The position numbers and the translations under genes are program-made. Positions 21,258 to 27,831 of a DNA stretch of 27,831 nt are shown here, in pieces (the stretch's first letter is position 1; each line of letters starts with the position of its first letter). Location: positions 22,308-50,138 of the forward strand of contig DIHJ01000068.1 of the NCBI GenBank assembly GCA_002420105.1, read 5' to 3'. Source of the DNA: Nitrospira sp. UBA5699. Its GTDB lineage: Bacteria; Nitrospirota; Nitrospiria; Nitrospirales; Nitrospiraceae. Under the pieces are notes generated by a model. It was not told where the DNA came from and ran no database searches. It saw only the letters and a program-made list of their open reading frames with translations.

Positions 21258-22022
21258 ATGGTACGTCGATTGTGGTTCCCGATCATCCTGCTCGGGCTAA
21301 CGCTCGGAGTATGGTCCGCCCAGGCATCTCCTCCTGAACGGCTCCGCGCCGAGGCAGAAGAGACCGCCCGGCTGCTGGCGAAACTGCTGCAAGCCGGCCG
21401 CCTCGTCATCGAGCAGAATCAACCGTTGATCGATGATCCGCACAAAGGGGAGAAGGGATTCACGCCCGATGTCTTTGACCAACAGCTTCGGGAAGAGTTC
21501 CGCAAAAAGACCGACATTGATCTGAATACGCTCTCCGCCAAACAGACGGACTTTGCCGTTCCCCCGCTCGCGCGGGAGCTGTTGCCCGCACTGATCGAGG
21601 CAAGCAGAGAGGTCGTGCGCGACGCGCAGGTGGTCATCAATCAGCGCGGCATCGGGTACAAGAACTTTATTCCTGCGACCTACGGCAGCCAGGCGGCGGC
21701 GCGGTTCTCAAAGCGGTCCCACGTCCGGCTCAAACAGACCGCGCTCACGCCGCGCAATCCCAAGAATGAGCCGGATGAGTATGAATCCTCGGTCCTCCGC
21801 TGGCTGGCCGACCGGCCGAACAGCGAAGCCTACGTCAGTGAGTTGACCGAATCCGGCAGGACCCTGCGGGTCATCATGCCGATCTACTACATGCGCGAAT
21901 GCCTGGCCTGCCACGGCGAGCCGAAGGGAGAATGGGACATTTCCGGCTATCCCAGAGAAGGGGCGCATGAAGGCGACCTGGCCGGAGCCATCAGCGTGCG
22001 TATCCCGCTCGACCGGCCGTAG
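21258..22022 (+). CDS. Periplasmic monoheme protein, DUF3365 (Tll0287-like) type
   Basis: A 254-residue exported protein. Signal peptide residues 1-23 (cleavage near AQA). A helical N-terminal part is followed by a PAS-like sensory fold of the DUF3365/Tll0287 type (GIGYKNFIPATYGSQ, ALTPRNPKNEPDEYE) and the c-heme motif in MRECLACHGEPKG with Cys215, Cys218 and His219, placed after the central strand as is usual for this family. The family often forms the sensor part of histidine kinases, but here it stands alone with no kinase domain. GAGGAGG precedes ATG 21258. It follows the solute-binding protein by 19 bases. It may be an NO/redox sensor or an electron carrier for the nearby NirK; both are inference. 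Confidence 0.8.
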   Translation: MVRRLWFPIILLGLTLGVWSAQASPPERLRAEAEETARLLAKLLQAGRLVIEQNQPLIDDPHKGEKGFTPDVFDQQLREEFRKKTDIDLNTLSAKQTDFAVPPLARELLPALIEASREVVRDAQVVINQRGIGYKNFIPATYGSQAAARFSKRSHVRLKQTALTPRNPKNEPDEYESSVLRWLADRPNSEAYVSELTESGRTLRVIMPIYYMRECLACHGEPKGEWDISGYPREGAHEGDLAGAISVRIPLDRP

Positions 22023-22331
22023 CCGGCGGGAACAGCGCCCACAGGCAGCGACCGTGACGCACCCGCCCAGGCCGTTCACCGCGATCAATCGCCGCATTCT
22101 GCGGACCGAGCGGATTCGCACTACCCGCTCATCGTGAATCCACACAGGCCGCCGCGCTCCTCATCCGTTACCGGGACACCCTTGCCTCTCAGCGCCGGCG
22201 CAGAGCCGGAAACACGGCTTCCCTTGCGTGACGTCCCTCCGGTCGACTCCGTCTGTCCGTTGGTCTCAAAGTTGCTCTTTACTTTGCTGCGGTCGCACGG
22301 TGTCCCGGACTCGGCGGATTGGAGTCATGAC
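22023..22331. other. Intergenic region upstream of the FNT channel gene
   Basis: About 310 bases without a convincing gene. The frame of the FNT gene is open back to 22134, but the upstream codons are not family sequence. It contains an imperfectly placed inverted repeat CAAAGT / ACTTTG (22267-22272 and 22281-22286, 8-base spacer) that might be regulatory. No clear -35/-10 pair was seen. Confidence 0.5.
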
Positions 22332-23192
22332 ATGGACTATGTAAAACCCCAACAGATCGTCGGCGAGATGGTGTCGACCGGCGCCTTGAAGCTGGATCTT
22401 CCCGCCCGGCACCTGCTGATCCGCGGCGCCCTGGCCGGCGCCTATCTCGGCGTCGCCACCAGCATGGCGGTCACCGCCGCCGTCGAAACCGGCAGCTGGC
22501 TCGTGGGCTCGCTGCTCTTTCCGTTCGGACTCTGCCTGGCGGTCCTGCTCCGGACGGAGATCATCACCGGCAGTTTTGCGCTGCTCCCCTGCGCCACGGC
22601 CGACGGAAAAGCGAACGCCTGCGTGAGGCGGGTCCTGACGAATTGGAGCTGGGTGTTTCTGGGCAATCTGATCGGCAGCACGCTCTATGCGGGACTTTTG
22701 GCGATCGTCCTCACGACCGGAGGAGACGCCGCCGTCTCGGCGGCCGGCACGAAACTCATCGCGATCGCCGAAGCCAAAACGAATTACTACGCGTCACACG
22801 GCCCGGCCGGGATGCTGACGGTGTTCACGAAGGGCATCCTGTGCAACTGGATGGTCAGCCTGGCGGTGGTCTTTGCCTTTGCGACCACGTCATTGTCGGG
22901 GAAAATCCTCGCCATCTGGGGACCGACCGTCCTGTTCTTCTCGCAGGGATTCGAGCATGCGGTGGTCAACATGTTCGCGATTCCGGCCGGCATGCTGCTG
23001 GGCGCCCATGTCACGGTCGCGGATTGGTGGCTCTGGAACCAGATTCCCGTCACCCTCGGCAATCTGGTCGGCGGCATGCTTTTCACCGGGCTCGCCATCT
23101 ATTTCACCCATCGTCCTCTCGAGCCGGCGGCGGAGGCGCGCAGAGCCGACGGGGGGCACGAGGAGCAGCCGAGATATTCGCCGTCATTTTAA
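22332..23192 (+). CDS. Formate/nitrite transporter (FNT family) channel, NirC-like
   Basis: A 286-residue inner-membrane protein with six hydrophobic helices. FNT hallmarks are RGALAGAYLGVAT, GSFALLPC, KGILCNWMVSLAV with Lys167 and GFEHAVVNMF with the central His209, all lining the pore in known FocA and NirC channels. These pentameric channels pass formate, nitrite or hydrosulfide; the nearby nirK favours nitrite. ATG 22332 is selected because GGAG lies 7 bases upstream and the family starts near here. The C-terminal tail (about 25 residues, charged) is hydrophilic. It follows the heme protein after a 310-base gap, so it may start its own transcript. Confidence 0.9.
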   Translation: MDYVKPQQIVGEMVSTGALKLDLPARHLLIRGALAGAYLGVATSMAVTAAVETGSWLVGSLLFPFGLCLAVLLRTEIITGSFALLPCATADGKANACVRRVLTNWSWVFLGNLIGSTLYAGLLAIVLTTGGDAAVSAAGTKLIAIAEAKTNYYASHGPAGMLTVFTKGILCNWMVSLAVVFAFATTSLSGKILAIWGPTVLFFSQGFEHAVVNMFAIPAGMLLGAHVTVADWWLWNQIPVTLGNLVGGMLFTGLAIYFTHRPLEPAAEARRADGGHEEQPRYSPSF

Positions 23193-23218
23193 CCGCAGTA
23201 CGCGTGAGCGTCCGTCCC

Positions 23219-24811
23219 ATGTCTGATGCATCGTCCCCACGACTTCGCGGCTGGCAGTTCCTCCTCTTCAACCTCGCCCTCGGTCTGGCCCACATGGTCG
23301 TGCTCTTCAATGCGGGCTCCTATGTCGCGCTGCTGCCGCATGCGGCGGGTAACCTGGGCGGGGTGCAGCCCAGCTTCGGCACCTGGGCTCAGACCGACTT
23401 CATGATCGCGCTCGCGCTGGCGTTTCCGATTGCCCGCTGGCTCTCCGGCCGGTTCGGGGAAGCGCCCGTCTTCGTGGGCGCGTTCATCGTCTATGCCGGC
23501 GCCTCGCTCCTCTGTCTGGTCGGCGACACGATCGCGATTTTTCTGCCGGCGCGGATCCTGCTCGGCCTCTCCGGCGGCCTCACCCTGCCGCTCGGACAGA
23601 CCCTGCTCCTGAAAGAGTATCCGGATCAGCGGAAGTCGATGGGACTGGCGATTTGGGGGCTCTTTACCTTGATGCCCTTTACCCTGGGCCTCGCGACGGG
23701 CGGATGGATCGCGGACGAATTGGGCTGGCGCGCGCTCTTCGCCCTCAATATCCCCTGTGCACTGACCATCGCGGGAATCACCGCGGCCTTGCTCCGTGAC
23801 CGCCCCTTCATCCCGCGGAGCGAACGCTTCGATCTGGTCGGATTTCTCCTGCTCGCCGTGATTCTCGGGGGGATCCAAACGATTTTGAACCAGGGCAACG
23901 ATTTCGATTGGTTCGATGCCCCCTTTCTTCGCGAAGTCCTGCTGGTGGTGCTCGTCGCCATCCCCGTCTGGATCATTTGGGAGCTGGGCGAAACCCGGCC
24001 GGCGGTCGATCTTCGGCTGTTCGCCCACCGGAATTTCGCGATCGGATCGTGTTGTCTCGCGCTGGGATTTCTCTCCGTGCAGGGACTGCTGGCGCTCTTC
24101 GTCGTGCAACTGCAAACGTTGATGGGCTACTCCTCGGAACTCGCCGGGACGGTGTTCCTTCCCATGATCATCCTGGGCGTCCCCATGGTCGCGGTCATGC
24201 ACGAAGTCGCCAAGCGGCTGGACGTGCGGTGGCTGGCCTGCCTCGCCTGCCTCGGGTTCGCCGGCACGTTTTATTGGATCGGCCTGTTCGACGATCCTCA
24301 CTCGTACGATCAGATTTTCTGGCCGATGGTCTTCGAAGGCCTGTTCCTCGGCGCGTTTTTCGCACCCCTGACCGTGCTGACGCTGCACGGCCTCTCCGGC
24401 GATCAGATGCTTCGAGCGGCGGAAGCGGCCAACGTCTTCCGCATCGCCGCAGGCGCACTCGGCATCGCCTGGCAGGGCATCGTGCAGTTCCGGCGTCTCC
24501 CCTTCCACCAGTTGCAATTGAGCGAGCATTTCGGCGGACGGATGTCGGCCTCGTACGATGCGCTGGAACAGGTCACGCAGAAGCTGCAGCAGGCCGGATT
24601 CGATCCCGCCATGATTCAACGCAAGCTGCAGCTGCTCATCAAGCAGTCCGCCGGCATCCTGGCATTGAACGACGCCTTTCTGCTGTCCGGCTATCTCTGC
24701 ATGGGACTGGCCGTGCTCGTCTGGTTCGCCGACGCCAGTCGTGTCCCGGTCCTGAAACCCGCCGAAGCCGTGCGTGAGCTACAGGCCGAAGAACTGATGG
24801 AGCAGCCGTGA
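23219..24811 (+). CDS. EmrB-like MFS drug exporter (DHA2 family, 14 helices)
   Basis: Inner-membrane proton antiporter subunit of an EmrAB-type tripartite pump. 530 residues with about 14 hydrophobic helices. MFS motifs include the loop ARWLSGRFGEAP and the DHA2 signature region GLATGGWIADELGWRALFALNIP (helix 5), in the same places as EmrB. A hydrophilic stretch near residues 435-490 (HQLQLSEHFGGRMS onward) lies before the last helix, as in EmrB. ATG 23219 is taken as start (GTG 23204 is an alternative in frame); neither has a strong ribosome binding site. It begins 26 bases after the FNT stop and overlaps the outer-membrane gene by GTGA (24808-24811). Confidence 0.88.
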   Translation: MSDASSPRLRGWQFLLFNLALGLAHMVVLFNAGSYVALLPHAAGNLGGVQPSFGTWAQTDFMIALALAFPIARWLSGRFGEAPVFVGAFIVYAGASLLCLVGDTIAIFLPARILLGLSGGLTLPLGQTLLLKEYPDQRKSMGLAIWGLFTLMPFTLGLATGGWIADELGWRALFALNIPCALTIAGITAALLRDRPFIPRSERFDLVGFLLLAVILGGIQTILNQGNDFDWFDAPFLREVLLVVLVAIPVWIIWELGETRPAVDLRLFAHRNFAIGSCCLALGFLSVQGLLALFVVQLQTLMGYSSELAGTVFLPMIILGVPMVAVMHEVAKRLDVRWLACLACLGFAGTFYWIGLFDDPHSYDQIFWPMVFEGLFLGAFFAPLTVLTLHGLSGDQMLRAAEAANVFRIAAGALGIAWQGIVQFRRLPFHQLQLSEHFGGRMSASYDALEQVTQKLQQAGFDPAMIQRKLQLLIKQSAGILALNDAFLLSGYLCMGLAVLVWFADASRVPVLKPAEAVRELQAEELMEQP

Positions 24812-26316
24812 GCCGACGAGGTCACAAACGGATGTCGCCCGCTCTGGGTCATCTGGCCGCCGGCGCGCTGATGCTGGCATCCGGTTGCGCCTGGATTCCC
24901 GCCGGCGATCCCCCCGCCGAATTCCTCGAGCCGCCGGAATTGAAGGAGACGCTGGCCGAAGTCACAAGCCGGCTCCAACAGTGGCCGGAGGATCACTGGT
25001 GGAAGCAGTTCAACAATCCGGAGCTGAACGGGCTGATCGAAACGGCCCTCAAGGACAACCCCGGATTGAAAGCCGCAGCCGCGAGACTGCGTGAAGCGGA
25101 GGGGCTGGTCAAGGTCGAAGGTGCGAGGCTCCTGCCCTTTCTGGAAGCGGATGCATCCCTGACCTACGAGCGTATTTCGCAGCACGGCGTGTTCGCGACG
25201 CTGAACCCGAAGGTGGCCGGAGACAAGATCTTATTGGGCATCATCAATCCGTTGAGTTTCCGCTACGAGTTCGATTTCTGGGGGAAAAACCGGGCGACGC
25301 TCGAAGCGGCGTTGGGACAGGCGGCCGCCGAGGAAGCGGAAAAGGCCGAGGTGCGGCTGCGGCTCACCGCCGGCATCGCGCGCGCCTACTTCCGCGGGCA
25401 GGCCATCCGGCAACAACTCACCGTCGTCGGGACCATCGTCGCCATCCGTGAACAGTTACGCACGCTCGCGGAAACCCGGTTCCGCCTCGGACTCGACAAC
25501 GACCAGCCCGTGAAAGTCGCCGTGGCCGATTATGAAGCGGCCTTCAAACGGCAGGTCGGCCTTCGCGACCAACTTGATGTCCAGCGCCACCTGCTTGCGC
25601 GGCTCGCAGGGCAGGGACCGGATCAGGCGGCGAAACTGTTCCTCAAGCCGGTCGCCCCCCCGGATCGGATTCCGGCCCCCGACCACCTGTCGATCGGGCT
25701 CCTGGTGCATCGGCCCGATCTGGCCGCGGCCCTGTACCGGGCCGAATCCGCCGCGCGATTGGTCAAGGTCGCCAAGACGCAATTTTATCCCACGATCGAC
25801 CTCACCGCGTTCGTCGGATTCAACGCGCTGACCCTGGGAAAGCACGCCGACAAGCTGGCGAATCTCCTGTTCAGCGGCCAGAGCTTCTCCTACGGCGTCG
25901 CACCGGGTCTGCGCATGCCCTGGTTCGAAGGCGGCCGCCTGCGGGGCGAGTTGGCGGCGCACCGGGCGGAATACGACGCGGCCGTCGAACTGTACAACGA
26001 CACGCTGCTCGACGCGATGAGGGAAGTGGCGGACAGTCTCAGCGCCTGGCACTCGACGCGCGAGATGATCGAGTCGCATCGCCGCTTGATGGCCTCGCTC
26101 GGCGAGGACTGGCGCCTGGCGAAGGTCCGGCTCGTGACCGGTCTGGACGACGACCGCGAGGTCCTGCGGCGCCGGCAACCGGTCCTCGAGCAGGAGTATG
26201 CCCTGCGGGCCCTGGAAAGCGACCAGCTCATCGCGGCGGTCGATCTCATCGAAGCTTTGGGCGGCGGGTACCACAACCCCGATATCGACAAGCGGCCGTC
26301 CCGGACGGCGAGTTGA
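24808..26316 (+). CDS. Outer-membrane efflux lipoprotein (NodT/OprM-type)
   Basis: A 502-residue outer-membrane factor of a tripartite efflux pump. The N-terminal hydrophobic segment ends in the lipobox LASGC (Cys27), so it is probably lipid-anchored. The two OEP repeats follow: WWKQFNNPELNGLIETALKDNPGLKAA at about 65-95 and the second one from LVHRPDLAAALYRAESA (about 300-316), with long coiled-coil helices between. The barrel strands FRYEFDFWGKNRATL and FYPTIDLTAFVGF are typical. The start GTG 24808 overlaps the emrB stop as GTGA, indicating translational coupling. It forms the channel for the EmrAB-like proteins on either side. Confidence 0.9.
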   Translation: MSRRGHKRMSPALGHLAAGALMLASGCAWIPAGDPPAEFLEPPELKETLAEVTSRLQQWPEDHWWKQFNNPELNGLIETALKDNPGLKAAAARLREAEGLVKVEGARLLPFLEADASLTYERISQHGVFATLNPKVAGDKILLGIINPLSFRYEFDFWGKNRATLEAALGQAAAEEAEKAEVRLRLTAGIARAYFRGQAIRQQLTVVGTIVAIREQLRTLAETRFRLGLDNDQPVKVAVADYEAAFKRQVGLRDQLDVQRHLLARLAGQGPDQAAKLFLKPVAPPDRIPAPDHLSIGLLVHRPDLAAALYRAESAARLVKVAKTQFYPTIDLTAFVGFNALTLGKHADKLANLLFSGQSFSYGVAPGLRMPWFEGGRLRGELAAHRAEYDAAVELYNDTLLDAMREVADSLSAWHSTREMIESHRRLMASLGEDWRLAKVRLVTGLDDDREVLRRRQPVLEQEYALRALESDQLIAAVDLIEALGGGYHNPDIDKRPSRTAS

Positions 26317-26319
26317 ACC

Positions 26320-27828
26320 ATGAGCACGACGCACACCATACCGCCTCCTGCCCCGGACCTCTATGCGGATTCCCTCCGTTCACAGCGCAACCGGCGACTG
26401 TTCGTCGTGGCGGCGCTGCTGCTCATCGGCGGCGCGCTCTACGGAGCCTATTGGTGGACCACGGCACGGTTCTGGATCGAGACGGACAACGCCTATGTGA
26501 CGGGCAATCTGGTCCCCGTCGCCGCGCAGGCTTCCGGCATCATCACCCAGGTGCTGGCCGAAGAAACGCAGTTCGTCCACCGCGGCGACGTCATGATCCG
26601 CCTGGACGAACACGAGGCCTACGCCGCCCTGGGACGGGCCCGCGGGCGTCTCGGAGAAACCGTCCGGCGGATCAACGCGCTGTTCTTCACGCAGCGGCAG
26701 TTGGGAGAGAAGCTGGCCGCGCGGCGAGCCAGGCTCGAGGTCGTCCGGCACGATGTGGCGCGTTATCGCCGCGCCTCGCCCAGCGGCGCCGTCTCCAAAC
26801 AAATCCTGCAGAATGCTCTCGACCAGCTCGAGGCGCTGGAAGCGGATGTCCGGGAAGCGCAAGCCGAATACGACGCGCTCGACGCCCAGATCGGAGGCAC
26901 CACGGTCATGGAACACCCGGCGGTTGAACTGGCCAAGCACGAATTCATCGTGGCGCACCTGGAGTTCGCCCGTCAGCGCATCCTGGCGCCGGTTTCCGGC
27001 TATGTCGCCAAACGGAAAGCCCAGGTCGGCGACCGCGTCAAGCCCGGCGCCAATCTCATGACCATCGTGCCGCTCGACCACTTATGGGTGGAAGCCAACT
27101 TGCGGGAAACCGAGCTGCGGGACATCCGGCCTGGTCAACCGGCTGAAGTGCGGGTGGATCTCTACGGCAGCACACACATGTTTCACGGCACGGTGGAGGG
27201 TCTCGTCCCGGGCACCGGAAGCCCGTTCGCGCTGCTGCCGCCGGACAATTCCACGGGCAACTTCATCCACATCATCGAGCGGGTGCCGGTCCGCATCGCC
27301 CTGGCCGCCGAGGAGATCCGGGAACACCCGATCCGCCCGGGATTGTCCACCGTCACCAAAATCCGTGTAAGCGAGCAGGGCCAGTCCGTGTGGTCGTCTC
27401 TCGCCAAGCCGGATACGGAGGAATATCACACCGACGTCTATGGAGACGAATTGACCAGCGCCGAATCGCTGGCCCAGAGCGTCATCGCCGGAAACGTGGT
27501 GACTGCGGGCGGCTTCGAAACAGAACAAGGAAGCTCCTTCCATCGTCCGGTCGGGTTGAACGATCTGGACCTGGAGAATGCTTCCGCTCGTCGCGAGCGC
27601 ACAGAGGACCGTTCCCGCGAAACCGTTCGTCAGCGGAGGCACGAGTCGACGGCCGGATCAACGATCCCGCCGCGAAGTCCGGACCTCGGCTCCGCATTTT
27701 CTCCCCTCTCACCCTCGATCGGCCCGGGCTCGTCACGACTGGGACCGGCCGCGGGGCCTGACGCATACCGCCGGCCGTTTCTGGGCGGGAGAGAGCGCCC
27801 TCCGAACGGGATCGAGACCCGCCGATAA
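26320..27828 (+). CDS. EmrA/HlyD-type membrane fusion protein with a long C-terminal tail
   Basis: Periplasmic adaptor of the tripartite pump. One transmembrane helix at about residues 28-47, then a lipoyl half (NLVPVAAQASGIITQVLAEE), a coiled-coil hairpin (about 100-220), the second lipoyl half (LAPVSGYVAKRKAQVGDRVKPG) and a beta domain with GTGSPFALLPPDNSTGNFIHIIE, diagnostic for EmrA-type adaptors. The recognisable protein ends near residue 394. The last 108 residues are Arg/Ser/Pro-rich, use more rare codons than the rest and have no family similarity that I can see. E. coli EmrA is about 390 residues, so a lost stop codon or frameshift is likely. It starts 3 bases after the outer-membrane gene. 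Confidence 0.88.
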   Translation: MSTTHTIPPPAPDLYADSLRSQRNRRLFVVAALLLIGGALYGAYWWTTARFWIETDNAYVTGNLVPVAAQASGIITQVLAEETQFVHRGDVMIRLDEHEAYAALGRARGRLGETVRRINALFFTQRQLGEKLAARRARLEVVRHDVARYRRASPSGAVSKQILQNALDQLEALEADVREAQAEYDALDAQIGGTTVMEHPAVELAKHEFIVAHLEFARQRILAPVSGYVAKRKAQVGDRVKPGANLMTIVPLDHLWVEANLRETELRDIRPGQPAEVRVDLYGSTHMFHGTVEGLVPGTGSPFALLPPDNSTGNFIHIIERVPVRIALAAEEIREHPIRPGLSTVTKIRVSEQGQSVWSSLAKPDTEEYHTDVYGDELTSAESLAQSVIAGNVVTAGGFETEQGSSFHRPVGLNDLDLENASARRERTEDRSRETVRQRRHESTAGSTIPPRSPDLGSAFSPLSPSIGPGSSRLGPAAGPDAYRRPFLGGRERPPNGIETRR

Positions 27829-27831
27829 AAA

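Noticed and set aside
22134..22331. 66-codon N-terminal extension of the FNT channel
   Set aside because: FNT proteins start near MDYVKPQQIV, and GGAG lies 7 bases before ATG 22332.
22643..23218. 192-codon upstream extension of the EmrB-like gene
   Set aside because: It overlaps the FNT gene in another frame and is not membrane-like; the MFS protein begins at 23219.
1..27831. tRNA genes, CRISPR array, IS elements or prophage
   Set aside because: No cloverleaf-like sequence, regularly spaced repeats, transposase/integrase motifs or phage genes were seen by reading; a dedicated search was not possible.

Overview
The window is a 27.8-kb piece of a GC-rich, gene-dense bacterial chromosome. I see no tRNA, rRNA, CRISPR array, transposase or phage gene. 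The mix of genes (a short NirK-type copper protein beside a Crp/Fnr regulator and a formate/nitrite-type channel, pyruvate phosphate dikinase, a small transketolase, separate glycyl-tRNA synthetase subunits, many GTG starts) best fits a Nitrospira-like member of the Nitrospirota. That placement is an inference from gene content, not a proof.

Layout. Bases 1-892 (+ strand) hold the end of an acetyl-CoA synthetase gene and a two-helix membrane protein. From about 12.6 kb back to 0.93 kb, a long minus-strand cluster reads glyQ, glyS, a membrane protein, ppdK, ribD, a secreted alpha/beta-hydrolase, an unknown exported protein, an MFS transporter, a 38-residue membrane peptide and riboflavin synthase. 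Five of these genes, ppdK to the MFS gene, are chained by four successive 4-base stop/start overlaps. At 12.6-14.1 kb an Rrf2 regulator with four clustered cysteines precedes a TauE/SafE exporter, divergent from glyQ. A 0.5-kb AT-richer gap with a good sigma70-like promoter then leads to an FN3 lipoprotein.

The right half (15.3-27.8 kb, all + strand) is the most interesting part. A transketolase gene overlaps a Crp/Fnr-type regulator. Next comes a regulatory region with a perfect 8+6+8 inverted repeat of CRP geometry, centred exactly 41.5 bases upstream of the start predicted from a TATCCT -10 box, and then nirK. A 13-bp hairpin follows nirK. Then come an exported HMA-like protein, an outer-membrane beta-barrel candidate, an orphan family-3 solute-binding lipoprotein, a stand-alone DUF3365-type c-heme protein, an FNT-family nitrite/formate channel and a complete EmrB / outer-membrane factor / EmrA export system.

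Working together. The left cluster is mostly housekeeping (glycyl-tRNA charging, PEP synthesis, riboflavin synthesis) with an envelope hydrolase/export module inserted. The right cluster looks like a nitrite / nitrogen-oxide module: a Crp/Fnr regulator, periplasmic nitrite reduction to NO, possible copper and electron-transfer partners, nitrite transport, and efflux. The functional links within that module are inferred from gene order and operator geometry.
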